Shown here: piece after piece, positions 8,861 through 18,160 of the stretch
How the letters are laid out: every line of letters begins with the position of its first letter
Numbering within the stretch: position 1 is the stretch's first letter
Assembly (NCBI GenBank): GCA_947496555.1
Contig: CANMDH010000003.1
Span: 124,001 to 188,000, forward strand
DNA length: 64,000 bases
Reading direction: 5' to 3'
DNA from: an uncultured Aquimarina sp.
Lineage (GTDB): Bacteria; Bacteroidota; Bacteroidia; Flavobacteriales; Flavobacteriaceae
Made by a program: the position numbers and the translations under genes
The notes under the pieces: model-generated
The model's database searches: none
What the model was told of the DNA's origin: nothing
Seen by the model: the letters and a program-made list of their open reading frames with translations, nothing else

Positions 8861-10090
8861 CAGGGCAATCGCATTCAAATTTTCAATACTTTCTCTCTAA
8901 ATTCGCTACTAAGAGCAGCTAGGTATCTTTTATTTTTCTGACTAGTTCCTTTTTTTGTTTCTATTTTAGTTATTAACGACAAAGCTACTTTAGTAATAAT
9001 ATTATAATTGGATGCTGAATATCCCATTCTTTTTCTTGAAGCATCTTCACTAAAATTGACATCAAGCATCCAATGAAGTTTGTTTTCTATAGCCCAATGA
9101 TTTCTAATTTTTTTATTTATATCAGCTGCCTCTGGAGGTAAACTACTGATATAATAACGTGTTTCCTTTTGGGATTTTTTATCAATTTTTGTAAAACGTT
9201 CAGTATCTATTTTGATAATAGTTTTCAACCCTTTCCATTGTTTGTCACTATCAAAAAAAGTCAAATTGTCTATTACACTACAGTTTCTTGTTTCCACCCT
9301 TCCGTGCCCTACATTATGAGTTGTATCTGTTGATGAAGGTTTTGTGATCTTGAATAGCTTTTTAACCTGTTCACACAATTGCTTTTGATTGTCTTTTACC
9401 GCTAGAATGTAGTGAGCACCTTTACTTATGATTTTCTGTGCAATATCAGTTTGACACCCCATAGCATCTATAGTCACTGTACATCCTTTTATAGCTATGA
9501 TTTCCAATAATTCGGGGATAGCAGTGATCTCATTGCTTTTATCCCCACAAACGCATTGACCTAAACACAATCCGTTGTCTGTAGCAAATGCAGAGACCAT
9601 ATGGATGGCTTTTTTATCAGAATAACTATCATAAGACCCTCTTAATCTTTTGCCATCTATAGCGATTACCTCTCCCTTGGTCAATACAGATAAATCCTTT
9701 ACCCAATTTATAAAACAGTGACTAAATGCTTGATGGTCCAATGCGCTAAAAAACCTACCCAAGGTATCGTGAGAAGGAATCCCTGATGGTAAAACAATGT
9801 ATTTGCGTAGCCAATCTTGTTGATTGTTCCCAAATAATTCAATAGACTGCCAACTATCTGCACCACTTACAACAGCAGAAATCACTAAAAATATAATATC
9901 GGTCAAAGAGTGCTTTAAATTACCGCGATAAGTAGTGCGAGGGTCTGTCAAAGTAGAAAAATGTGCGATAAAAGAGTTAAGACCAGTAGTCAAACATGAT
10001 GATGTTGTCATTTTTTTTATATGCCATCCAATGCTATATAAAGTTATGACTAAGCAAATTTAAACATTTTTTTTAAATGCGATTGCCCTG
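8861..10090 (-). mobile_element. ISAs1-family insertion sequence, complete
   Basis: The terminal inverted repeats are CAGGGCAATCGCATT (8861-8875) and AATGCGATTGCCCTG (10076-10090). The element is 1230 bp, has one intact transposase and a perfect 10-bp target duplication, so the insertion is recent. It sits in the 3' strand of group II intron domain VI. Confidence 0.95.
8875..10011 (-). CDS. ISAs1-family transposase
   Basis: A 378-residue protein of the ISAs1 / H-repeat-associated family. It has the N-terminal DPRTTYRGNLKHSLTDI segment, GEVIAIDGKRLRGSYD (first catalytic Asp), GCTVTIDAMGCQTDIAQKI (second Asp) and NHWAIENKLHWMLDVNFSED near the C-terminus with the Glu. Full length and without stops, so probably active. 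The stop lies almost at the terminal repeat. Confidence 0.93.
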   Translation of the reverse strand: MTTSSCLTTGLNSFIAHFSTLTDPRTTYRGNLKHSLTDIIFLVISAVVSGADSWQSIELFGNNQQDWLRKYIVLPSGIPSHDTLGRFFSALDHQAFSHCFINWVKDLSVLTKGEVIAIDGKRLRGSYDSYSDKKAIHMVSAFATDNGLCLGQCVCGDKSNEITAIPELLEIIAIKGCTVTIDAMGCQTDIAQKIISKGAHYILAVKDNQKQLCEQVKKLFKITKPSSTDTTHNVGHGRVETRNCSVIDNLTFFDSDKQWKGLKTIIKIDTERFTKIDKKSQKETRYYISSLPPEAADINKKIRNHWAIENKLHWMLDVNFSEDASRKRMGYSASNYNIITKVALSLITKIETKKGTSQKNKRYLAALSSEFREKVLKI

Positions 10091-10100
10091 CCCTTTACCT
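10091..10100. repeat. Right target-site duplication of ISAs1 element
   Basis: CCCTTTACCT, identical to 8851-8860. The intron 3' end (ACTCGAC) follows at 10101-10107. Confidence 0.9.
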
Positions 10101-10128
10101 ACTCGACTTTGTACCTTTCGCTATTAAT

Positions 10129-12165
10129 TCATTTATCAATTCGGTAGGTTTTTTTATCAGCACCAACACCTTTTATGGTTAATGATTTCCATTCTTTTGG
10201 GAGAATAGGATTTTTTTGAATAATTCCATCATCGGTGATATCTAAACCAGCAAAACCAAAGAGAACACTTTGTAACATTCCACCCGCACCCGTAGCAAAA
10301 TATGAAAAATTAGAAGTTGCCACCTCTGATAAGGCACCAAAAGGAGCCTGCTGATTAGGCACGTAGCTTTCCTTAAAAAGGCGGTAGGCATTAGTTGCAT
10401 CACCTTGCCTTGCATATAATACTGAAAAAATTGACTTACCCATTGCAGGACCTTCTTTAGATAATTTTGGTTCGTAATATTTCAAGTCTTTTAGTATAGA
10501 AGTTTTGTCGTTAATTATATTTAGAGGAAAAGAAAGTAAGTTTACATCTGCTTGTTTAATGATTTCCCCATTATAATTTTCATGTTCTTTAGTAATACCA
10601 TCTTTAAGTTTCAGAATTTTAATTTTTTCTGAAATCAATTGCCACTCTGGATTTGGTGTTTCTCCAATTTCTTTAGCAGCTTTTACTGCAAACTCTAAAG
10701 CAGTAATTGCTGCCCCATTTGTGAAAGCATTGTCATTAACATTAGGTGCAAATTCATTAGCTCCAATAACGTTATTAATTGAGTAACTACCATCATTATT
10801 TTTAGTAACTCTGCTTACCCAGAAATCTGCCACTTCTTTCATTAAAGGGTAGCCTTTTTGGGTTAGCCATTTTTTATTTTGAGTAACCCGATAATAGTTC
10901 CAAAATGCAATTGCAATGTCTGCGGTAATATGATGTTCAAACGGACCAGTGAGTGCAAAAGGAGGTGTTGCCTCTTCTCCAGTATCATCACTTTCCCATG
11001 GAAACATTGCCCCTTGATAGCCGTAATTTATAGCTCTCTTTTTTGCAGGATCTAGGCGGTCTGAACGATAATTAACTAAAGAGCGGGCAATATCTTGATT
11101 AAACATTAGTAACGGTGGAAACATCCAAAGCTCGGTGTCCCAAAAGATATGACCATTATAAGGTGTTTGTAGTGAGAGCCCCATTGGTGCGATACTTAAA
11201 TCTGAATCTCTACGACCAAAAGCATACAAATGATATAATGCTAAACGAACGTCTTGTTGCGATTGTAAATCTCCTTCAATAATAATATCTCCTTCCCATA
11301 ATTTACTCCATTGTGCTTTATGCTGAGCTAGCAATACTTCTTTTGAATTCAATAAATTGAAGATTACCATTCTTTCCGATTCTGATTTTGGGTCAGAAAA
11401 ATCTTTGGTAGTACATTGCGCACCAGTCCAAGCAAAATCTAAACTTTCATTTTTCTTGATGCTATAATCAAATGATAACGAGTTTTCATAGTCTGATATA
11501 AGGTTGTGAGTTAATTCTGGTCGTTCATGTACTCTAGAAGAATTTATTTTATGCCATATGAATGTACCGGATGTACTAACAAGATGTTTTTTAAAAGGAC
11601 TTTTAGCAACGGATTGCAAAATTGGCATTGTAGTCTCTACATCTCGCAATACTTGAAATGAATGTTTAGGTAGTTGATATTCTTTTGGTGTTATAATTTT
11701 TCCTGCCACCTTTAAATCAATGTCTTTACTAGCTTCGATACTAATGTCAATGTATCCCGTATATTGTAAATTTCGTAAGGCATAAACCGTACAAGATATC
11801 TTAGCCTTATTTTTAAAATCAAATGAAGTAGTAAAAGCTGCAGTTTTTAAATTCATTGTTTGCTTCCAATTGCTTATATTATTTTCTGTTATCTTTTCAC
11901 CATCAATATACATATCAAGGTTGCCAAAATTCATACCATGTAATATCTGACTGACTTTAAGTACAGGATCCACATCATAGACGTTGTTTAGTACGACGTG
12001 CTGTATTTGAAGAGGCTTAGAAGAGCTAAGCATTCCTATTCTACCATTTGCAATGGCAATACCTGTATAATCTGAATTTTCATTTGTACTTATATGCCAG
12101 CCGTCATTTTGAGCAGTAATTATTGAACTTGAAATAATTAATACTATTAAAAACATTTTTTTCAT
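10129..12165 (-). CDS. GH65 family glycoside hydrolase/phosphorylase, secreted
   Basis: About 678 residues from the ATG at 12163-12165, chosen because it opens a signal peptide (MKKMFLIVLIISSSIITAQ); an upstream ATG at 12201 would bury it. GHIFWDTELWMFPPLLMF and GYQGAMFPWESDDTGEE are hallmarks of the GH65 (alpha/alpha)6 catalytic domain. IGANEFAPNVNDNAFTNGA holds the catalytic Glu in the place of the family's DEYHxxVxNNAYTN. GH65 enzymes act on alpha-glucosides; secretion and the lack of a phosphorylase context favour a hydrolase, an inference. An IS481 element ends 32 bp before the start codon, so the native promoter is probably displaced. Confidence 0.85.
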   Translation of the reverse strand: MKKMFLIVLIISSSIITAQNDGWHISTNENSDYTGIAIANGRIGMLSSSKPLQIQHVVLNNVYDVDPVLKVSQILHGMNFGNLDMYIDGEKITENNISNWKQTMNLKTAAFTTSFDFKNKAKISCTVYALRNLQYTGYIDISIEASKDIDLKVAGKIITPKEYQLPKHSFQVLRDVETTMPILQSVAKSPFKKHLVSTSGTFIWHKINSSRVHERPELTHNLISDYENSLSFDYSIKKNESLDFAWTGAQCTTKDFSDPKSESERMVIFNLLNSKEVLLAQHKAQWSKLWEGDIIIEGDLQSQQDVRLALYHLYAFGRRDSDLSIAPMGLSLQTPYNGHIFWDTELWMFPPLLMFNQDIARSLVNYRSDRLDPAKKRAINYGYQGAMFPWESDDTGEEATPPFALTGPFEHHITADIAIAFWNYYRVTQNKKWLTQKGYPLMKEVADFWVSRVTKNNDGSYSINNVIGANEFAPNVNDNAFTNGAAITALEFAVKAAKEIGETPNPEWQLISEKIKILKLKDGITKEHENYNGEIIKQADVNLLSFPLNIINDKTSILKDLKYYEPKLSKEGPAMGKSIFSVLYARQGDATNAYRLFKESYVPNQQAPFGALSEVATSNFSYFATGAGGMLQSVLFGFAGLDITDDGIIQKNPILPKEWKSLTIKGVGADKKTYRIDK

Positions 12166-12197
12166 TACTGTTTGTTTTTTAAAATGTTCGTTAAGAT

Positions 12198-13436
12198 ACA
12201 TAGTTTACACTAAATTAGTTTCCAACCTTGCCGATTGTTGTTTATGTCTTAGGTTTCTTTGATCAAAGAAACCTAAAAATACATTTCTATACTAGACTTT
12301 CCAAATTCCGTTTCCAAGTTCTTGAACCTCTACATATTTTCCTTTTAATGCAGCGGTTAAATATACCCAGTAATAGGATTTCCATCTAATAGCTCCACTT
12401 TTAGTTACTTTAAGTACACTATAGTTACTATTATAATCATAATGCGTTATTTTTTCTGGGAACGGTCTACAGGCAAAATCGTGTACATCAGCAGGTGTTT
12501 TCATATCCAAAGCTTCGTGTGGTCTTATGTGGTTATATTCCTTTACAAAGTGATTTAACCGTCTTTGTTGAGCTTTTAAATCATATGCTGAAGGTTTAGC
12601 ACAAGCAGCCTTTAAATCGCGGTGCATTCGTTCGTGTCTTCCGTTTTGTTCTGGATGTGCAGGATCAGAAAATACAGGTGTAATTCCGAGTTCTATGAAC
12701 CAGTAGGATAGTTGTGTATATCGTTGAATAGCTCTTACAGAACCAAAGGGACTTCCATTATCGGTATGTATTTGTTTAGGAATGCCATAGGTTCTAAAAA
12801 CCTTTGTAAACTCTGCTTTAGCAGCTTTTAGGGTTTCTTTATAATGTCCTTTAGCAGTAAAAAGAAATCGACTTTTAGAGTCTGCAATAGTAAGTGGGTG
12901 ACAATAGATTTTATTGCCCATTAAAAACTTTCCTTTATATTCAGCACTCCATACTTCATTACACGATTTTGGATCAAAAATAGGGTAGGTTGGTTTTACT
13001 CTTCGCATTCGTTTTTGAGGGCAAACCAATCCGTTTTTTCGAAGGATATTGTGTACAGTTACCACAAAAGGAGTTTTCTTTTTGGTAAACTCTTTAAACA
13101 ATAAGATTCTAATTTTTTTAGCACCCCAAAGCTTGTGTTTTTCTTTTAATTTGAGAATACTATCGACGATTTTTTGATCGGTTGCATTGGGATGTTTTCC
13201 AGGCATTCTGGATTGTTCTTTTAAACCTTCATAGCCTTGATTTTCGAATCGATGAATCAATTTATAGGCTGTTGGTCTAGAGATTCCAAAACTTTTGCAC
13301 AGTTCCGTGATGGTATATTTTCCTGTACGCCATTCACAAATAAATTCAATTTTTTGTTCCATAGTTGTTGTAGTTTTCCAAGGCATAATAATTTGATTTT
13401 GATTTCAAATTATACCTTAAAAAGTGTAAACTATGT
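12198..13436 (-). mobile_element. IS481-family insertion sequence
   Basis: ACATAGTTTACACT (12198-12211) and its perfect reverse complement (13423-13436) bound a 1239-bp element with one intact transposase. The flanks do not show a clear target duplication. It abuts the start of the GH65 gene. Confidence 0.85.
12292..13386 (-). CDS. IS481-family transposase
   Basis: A 364-residue transposase. The N-terminal helix-turn-helix (TITELCKSFGISRPTAYKLI) is followed by a second winged region, then an rve integrase core with NEVWSAEYKGKF (Asp position changed to Glu: SAEYKG against the usual DFKG), QIHTDNGSPFGS (second Asp) and PEQNGRHERMHRDLK (Glu). The start MPWKTTTTMEQ lies just inside the right terminal repeat. 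Full length, with no stops. Confidence 0.9.
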   Translation of the reverse strand: MPWKTTTTMEQKIEFICEWRTGKYTITELCKSFGISRPTAYKLIHRFENQGYEGLKEQSRMPGKHPNATDQKIVDSILKLKEKHKLWGAKKIRILLFKEFTKKKTPFVVTVHNILRKNGLVCPQKRMRRVKPTYPIFDPKSCNEVWSAEYKGKFLMGNKIYCHPLTIADSKSRFLFTAKGHYKETLKAAKAEFTKVFRTYGIPKQIHTDNGSPFGSVRAIQRYTQLSYWFIELGITPVFSDPAHPEQNGRHERMHRDLKAACAKPSAYDLKAQQRRLNHFVKEYNHIRPHEALDMKTPADVHDFACRPFPEKITHYDYNSNYSVLKVTKSGAIRWKSYYWVYLTAALKGKYVEVQELGNGIWKV

Positions 13437-13845
13437 CCCTTTAACGTACCTTAGTCGATAAAGTACTTATTTGAGATATTAGAGGTATATTCTCATTTAG
13501 CCCTATTTCTTGGCATTCTAAGTTTTCCATAGTCTTTCAATTCACTTACCAAGTTCCTCGCCATCATACTTTTTTTGCCAGCAAAACAACAACATTCAGT
13601 TTTGAACTACGGCATAAACCAGGCTTATACTTCGCTCTTTTTTATACGTCTTATCAAACCTGAATATTGAATCACACGGGGCATCAAAAAAAGGTAACAG
13701 CGACGGCTCTACGAGAAGTAAATCTAAAATCCGAACAATGAAATTTTATCAAAAAACATATCGAAAGCTATCCAAAAAATCAAAAAAGGAAAACGCTCTA
13801 GATACCATAAGTAAATCAATTTTTAATCTTTTAAATTTTTAAGTT
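13437..13845. other. Probable left margin of the ICE; no firm gene
   Basis: No clear gene. On the minus strand 13482-13600 reads as a short tail (ARNLVSELKDYGKLRMPRN then stop) that looks like the end of an unidentified broken gene. On the plus strand 13738-13842 encodes a 34-residue basic peptide (MKFYQKTYRKLSKKSKK...) just before ssb, which may or may not be translated. No copy of the tRNA-Ser 3' end was found here. Confidence 0.4.
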
Positions 13846-14181
13846 ATGAGTTCTATTCAAAATCATGTACAGTTGATTGGAAACCTAGGGGACGACCCAA
13901 CAGTAACAACCCTTGAAAGCGGTAAAAAAGTAGTCCGATTATCATTGGCAACTAATGAAAATTACAAAGACAAGGAAGACGAAAAGCAGACCGAAACCAA
14001 CTGGCACACTATTGTGGCTTGGGGCAAGACTGCTGAAATTATTGAGAAGTATGTTTCCAAAGGCAAAAAGATTGCCGTGGTAGGTAAACTGAAAACAAGA
14101 AGCTACACCGATAAAGACGGTAACCAAAAATACACTACCGAAGTTGTAGCAAGTGAAATTTTATTGCTAAATGGTAATTAA
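13846..14181 (+). CDS. ssb: Single-stranded DNA-binding protein
   Basis: A 111-residue OB-fold protein: NHVQLIGNLGDDPTVTTLESGKKV opens the fold, ETNWHTIVAWGKTAEII is the SSB core, and GKLKTRSYTDKDGNQKYTTEV is the last strand pair. It lacks the long acidic tail of chromosomal SSB, as is usual for mobile-element copies. It probably coats the transferred single strand. A strong terminator follows at 14189. Confidence 0.9.
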   Translation: MSSIQNHVQLIGNLGDDPTVTTLESGKKVVRLSLATNENYKDKEDEKQTETNWHTIVAWGKTAEIIEKYVSKGKKIAVVGKLKTRSYTDKDGNQKYTTEVVASEILLLNGN

Positions 14182-14188
14182 AAATTAA

Positions 14189-14224
14189 AGAGGGTGCTTC
14201 CGTGAGAAGTGGCACCCTCTTTTC
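14189..14224 (+). terminator. Rho-independent terminator after ssb
   Basis: AGAGGGTGC (14189-14197) pairs with GCACCCTCT (14212-14220), followed by TTTT. Confidence 0.85.
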
Positions 14225-14248
14225 ATTACTAATCTAAAGTCGATTACA

Positions 14249-14698
14249 ATGAGATATAAAGTTAATGAAATTAAAATAAGTTACAGCGAGAATATACCTA
14301 AGAAATTGAGTTATAAAGTAAACTGTTCACAAGATATTGCAAAGTTTCTTTATGATAATTGGGATAAGAAAACCATTCAATTAAAAGAAACCTTTAAAGT
14401 CGTTTTACTGAATAACAGTAATCTTGTTAAAGGAGTTTGTGAAATCTCTTCTGGCGGAATAACCGGAACTATTGTTGATTTAAGAATTCTGTTTGCTGTA
14501 GTACTTAAAAGTCTTACTGTAGGTATCATATTGGCACATAATCATCCTAGCGGTAATTTAAAACCGAGTAATTCGGATAAGTTATTGACCGATAAAATTA
14601 TACAAGGAGCGAAGGTTCTTGATGTAAATGTCCTGGATCATATTATCCTGGGACCTGATGGAGATTATTTAAGTTTTGCTGATAAAGGATTTCTTTAG
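14249..14698 (+). CDS. RadC-like JAB/MPN domain protein
   Basis: 149 residues with the RadC-type JAB1/MPN metal motif: AHNHPSGNLKPSNSD (His97, His99, Asp110). It has only the MPN domain and lacks the N-terminal HhH part of chromosomal RadC, as is common for copies on mobile elements. Its biochemical role is not settled; a link to DNA repair or anti-restriction is often proposed. It follows ssb in the same direction but beyond a terminator. Confidence 0.88.
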   Translation: MRYKVNEIKISYSENIPKKLSYKVNCSQDIAKFLYDNWDKKTIQLKETFKVVLLNNSNLVKGVCEISSGGITGTIVDLRILFAVVLKSLTVGIILAHNHPSGNLKPSNSDKLLTDKIIQGAKVLDVNVLDHIILGPDGDYLSFADKGFL

Positions 14699-14779
14699 AA
14701 ATTTTCAAAATAATTTACAGTCCTTTGAGTTTGATTTTAAAAATAAAGCCGTAAATTTAATACTGATTTATGGCTTTCC

Positions 14780-15080
14780 TTTTTTGTGGTTATCCCACAC
14801 ACTTTGACTTTCGCAGGATAACCCCGACAACTTTTTTTAAGAGATTAAAGTAACTGGTAGTACACCACGTTGTTCGATTTTTTTGTCCAGTGAACGGGAC
14901 AAAAAGGAGAAGCAAGAGGGTAACACGCTTCGCGATGTTTCATTTTTAGATTTTTGCCAGAAGTCCTTTAACTACGAGGGTTTCTGGTAGTATTTTAAAT
15001 GTTCTCTTTAAAGTTCAGGTTGGTTTTTCACGAAAAAACGGGTACAGCTTAGTAAAAATGACAAAAAATTCACGAAAAAA
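14780..15080 (+). other. Candidate origin of transfer (oriT) region
   Basis: This gene-free stretch directly upstream of the mobilisation genes is rich in repeats. GGTTATCC (14788-14795) and GGATAACC (14816-14823) are inverted. TTTTTGTCC (14880-14888) and GGACAAAAA (14897-14905) form a hairpin with an 8-nt loop. TTCACGAAAAAA is directly repeated at 15027-15038 and 15069-15080, the second copy ending on the start codon of the next gene. Relaxase genes commonly lie beside oriT, so I infer the nic site is here. Confidence 0.5.
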
Positions 15081-15472
15081 TGGACAAGGGATATGAGAGA
15101 GAACGGTTTGAAAGCATTAGTATCAAATCTTCAGTAGCACAAAAATTTAGACGGTATTGTAAGGCAATTTCCAAGTCGCAGTCAATGACCTTACTTTCGA
15201 TGTTGGAGTTTTTTGAAGCCAGTGGAATTTCACCAGAGGAACGCCTAGGGCCTAACATTAAGACTTTAGAAAGCTCATTAAAAAAACGAATCAATGCAGT
15301 CATTGCTATAGTACGAGATATAGAAAAAAACCAGACCAAACCTACAGTGGCGATGATACAGTCCCTCTTCGAAGGATTTGAAACGGATAAGAAACCACTC
15401 CTTTTAGAAAAAGAGGAACCCAAGCAGCAAGAAGAAACCAAATTCATAGAACATAATCAAATGGATGTATAA
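15080..15472 (+). CDS. BfmA/BtgA-type mobilisation accessory protein
   Basis: A 130-residue small protein (MDKGYERERFESISIKSSVAQKFRRYCKAI...) resembling the BfmA/BtgA mobilisation proteins of Bacteroides elements, with an N-terminal ribbon-helix-helix-like DNA-binding region and a charged C-terminal tail. Its stop overlaps the start of the relaxase gene (TAATG), showing translational coupling. It likely binds oriT and helps recruit the relaxase. The upstream repeat TTCACGAAAAAA overlaps its start. Confidence 0.75.
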   Translation: MDKGYERERFESISIKSSVAQKFRRYCKAISKSQSMTLLSMLEFFEASGISPEERLGPNIKTLESSLKKRINAVIAIVRDIEKNQTKPTVAMIQSLFEGFETDKKPLLLEKEEPKQQEETKFIEHNQMDV

Positions 15473-16500
15473 TGTATATTACTATTACAGCACAAAAAAC
15501 AAATGGTAACTATTCACAAAGTTCTGCTGATTTTGTTGCCTATTTAGAGAAAGAAAACCAGCAGTTAAAACCTTCGGAATTAGAATACTTTTTCAATCAA
15601 CACGGAGAGCAGATTTCAGCTGAAGAAGTGGTAGATGCTATCGATAAAAATACTGCGAAACTAAAAAAGCGCGAACCTAAGTTTTATTCTATTACCATCA
15701 ATCCAAGTACCAGAGAATTGAAACATTTGCAACATAACAAAGAAACTTTAAAGCGATATACACGAGAAATAATGAAAGATTATGCCGCTTCCTTCAATCG
15801 GGAAGTTAACGGAAGAAAAGTCACAGTGAATGACATTCTTTACTTTGCTAAAATTGAACATCAACGCACCTTTAAAGGAACAGATAAACAAGTACGGGAA
15901 AACCAACCCTATGCGAATCAAATTCTGGAATTAAGACATCAGATTCGAAGAATCGCTAAAGGAGAGGAACACGGAAACATTCAAAAACTTCAGAGAAAGA
16001 TTCAGCAACTAGAACGGGAAGCACCCCACCAACAAAATGGCAAACGTATAGTACAGGGGATGCAAAAAGAAGGGAACCAAAGCCACATCCATATTATCGT
16101 TAGCCGAAAGGATATATCCAATTCCGTAGGTCTTTCCCCTGGAAGTAAATACAAAGCTTCTGAAGTACTAATGAATGGGAAAAAAGTAAAGCGTGGTTTT
16201 GATAGGGATTCCTTTTTTAAAAAAGCTGAAAAGACCTTTGATAAAACTTTTGGTTATAAGCGCAATTATGCTGAAAGTTATGCTTCACGAAAAGACTTTC
16301 TCAAAGACCCAAAACTTTATTTTAAGGTGTTATTGGGACTACCAGCTAATGAAAAAACCATTGCTTTTAAGATTTTAGGTAAGTCTGGAGTACCTATGCT
16401 AGATATACCTACCAATAAAGTGCAAGTGGCAATCCGAACTATCAAACAATTAAAAAGAGGTGTAGATATTGCTTTAAAGTCAGGTTCAATCGGAATATAA
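15472..16500 (+). CDS. Relaxase, MobB-like (DUF5712 family)
   Basis: A 342-residue mobilisation protein of the DUF5712 family found in Bacteroidota conjugative elements. SHIHIIVSRKD (His205, His207) is the HxH metal motif of relaxases. The nicking Tyr cannot be named with confidence; Tyr3 and Tyr32 are N-terminal candidates. The middle (about residues 135-195) is a charged coiled-coil-like stretch. Between bfmA and the coupling protein, it should nick oriT and lead the strand. Confidence 0.8.
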   Translation: MYITITAQKTNGNYSQSSADFVAYLEKENQQLKPSELEYFFNQHGEQISAEEVVDAIDKNTAKLKKREPKFYSITINPSTRELKHLQHNKETLKRYTREIMKDYAASFNREVNGRKVTVNDILYFAKIEHQRTFKGTDKQVRENQPYANQILELRHQIRRIAKGEEHGNIQKLQRKIQQLEREAPHQQNGKRIVQGMQKEGNQSHIHIIVSRKDISNSVGLSPGSKYKASEVLMNGKKVKRGFDRDSFFKKAEKTFDKTFGYKRNYAESYASRKDFLKDPKLYFKVLLGLPANEKTIAFKILGKSGVPMLDIPTNKVQVAIRTIKQLKRGVDIALKSGSIGI

Positions 16501-16501
16501 C

Positions 16502-18088
16502 GTGGATGTTAATATATACATAACGTTACTGTTTTTGGGATCAAGTATTGTTTTTTGGAGCATTCATAAACTAACAAAATATGCTTTTGGGATCAATTTA
16601 TTGTTGATCATTCTACTCTTAGTCTTTGAAATTATGGAGAAACACTATCCCCTAGGTCTCTGGAATTGGTTGTTGATTTTGGGATGTCCTTTGTTGCTGG
16701 TCAATACGTTATTTTATGTATTCCTTACCCACAATGCAAAGAAGAATGAAGCAAATCCGTTTCTGGTAAAACTCAAAACCAGAGGAAGCTCTCTAAAATT
16801 AGATAATATCCGAAGGGGTGTTTCTATTATAGGATCAGCAGGCAGCGGTAAAACTGAAAGTGTAGTTTATAGAATGTTAGAACACTTTTCACAAGCTCAT
16901 TTTAACGGGGTGATTTATGACTATAAAGATTTTGAGATTACCGAAATGGCATATCCGCTCTTCAAAAAACATAACATAAATTTTTATACGATTTCATTTG
17001 ATCAAATTTATAGCAGAGTGAATCCCATTGCACCTCAATATTTACCGAATGAAGAAAGTGTGAATGAAGTAGCTCGAGTGCTGATGGAAAACCTGTTGGA
17101 GCAAAAAGAATCAGGAGCTGTTGGGACTACGAAATTCTTTAATGATGCTGCAGAAGGATTGATTGCCGCATTGATCTGGAAACTGAAAACACAATACCCG
17201 CAGTTTTGTACACTACCCCATCTAATCGCTGTCTATCAATTACTCGACACCGATAGCCTAATTGCTTTTTTAAGTAGTAACTATATTTCAAAAGCTATGG
17301 CTAATGCTTTTATAAGTGGTAAAGGTTCTGATCGTCAAACGGCAGGTGTTAAAAGTACCCTTGCCAATGCACTTAAGAAAATAAGCTCCAGAAAGCTTTT
17401 TATGGTGTTGTCAGCCAATGAAGCGCCTTTAGGTATCAATTCACAAGAGCATCCTACAGTTGTTTCGATAGTAAATAACCCGAAATATGAAACTGCTTAT
17501 TCTCCATTGATTGCTACAATTATTCATACCATTACTAAACAGATGGCTATAAAGAACAACCAACCTTCTTTTTTGCTTATGGAAGAAGCTTCTACACTTC
17601 GTTTATTAAATATGCACCGAATTCCGGCAACCTTACGTAGCTATAATATTTGTACTGTTTATGTGATGCAGGATAAGGTGCAAAACGATATGATGTATGG
17701 TGATAAAGCAAGTCGTGCTATCCTTAGTAATCTATCATACCAATTCTTTGGAAAAGTTAATGACCCTGATACTGCAAAATATTATGAACGTTTTTTTGAA
17801 CTCATCAAACAGCCCACACGTAGCGTAAGTAAGGCAGCTAACTTCTTTAAATCGGATGCCAGGATCACCAAAGGAGAAAAAGAAGTTGCCAAAAGAAGGG
17901 CTGATATATTTTTTAGATTGAAACAAGGTGAGTTCATTGCTTATGCTGATGGAAAGGATAAGAAAATCAAATTTCATCCCCCTGAAATCTCAAGAGAACG
18001 CCCTACATTTACCAACCAATATTCACAAAAGGATATCGATACTAATTTTGAAAGAGTTTATCACGAAGCACGGTCTATTTTTAATTAG
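16502..18088 (+). CDS. Type IV coupling protein (VirD4/TraG-like ATPase)
   Basis: A 528-residue ATPase that starts with GTG two bases after the relaxase stop. The N-terminus has two or three membrane segments (about residues 3-75). Walker A is GSAGSGKTES (from residue 111), and FLLMEEASTLR is the Walker B region. It should bring the relaxase-DNA complex to the transfer channel encoded at 23-30 kb. Despite its transfer role it lies far from the tra operon and on the other strand, as is usual for mobilisation modules. Confidence 0.9.
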   Translation: MDVNIYITLLFLGSSIVFWSIHKLTKYAFGINLLLIILLLVFEIMEKHYPLGLWNWLLILGCPLLLVNTLFYVFLTHNAKKNEANPFLVKLKTRGSSLKLDNIRRGVSIIGSAGSGKTESVVYRMLEHFSQAHFNGVIYDYKDFEITEMAYPLFKKHNINFYTISFDQIYSRVNPIAPQYLPNEESVNEVARVLMENLLEQKESGAVGTTKFFNDAAEGLIAALIWKLKTQYPQFCTLPHLIAVYQLLDTDSLIAFLSSNYISKAMANAFISGKGSDRQTAGVKSTLANALKKISSRKLFMVLSANEAPLGINSQEHPTVVSIVNNPKYETAYSPLIATIIHTITKQMAIKNNQPSFLLMEEASTLRLLNMHRIPATLRSYNICTVYVMQDKVQNDMMYGDKASRAILSNLSYQFFGKVNDPDTAKYYERFFELIKQPTRSVSKAANFFKSDARITKGEKEVAKRRADIFFRLKQGEFIAYADGKDKKIKFHPPEISRERPTFTNQYSQKDIDTNFERVYHEARSIFN

Positions 18089-18160
18089 GACTCCAATTAT
18101 AATTTTTATTACAGTGCTTTTCAAAATGATCGATAGTTTTAAATGTAGCGATAGATTTGA

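Noticed and set aside
13738-13842. 34-codon plus-strand frame just upstream of ssb
   Set aside because: Too short and too Lys-rich to tell from chance; mentioned only as part of the region description.
13437-13845. Copy of the tRNA-Ser 3' end as left attachment repeat
   Set aside because: I looked for the acceptor and T-arm pattern and found none in this gap or in the other gaps to the left.
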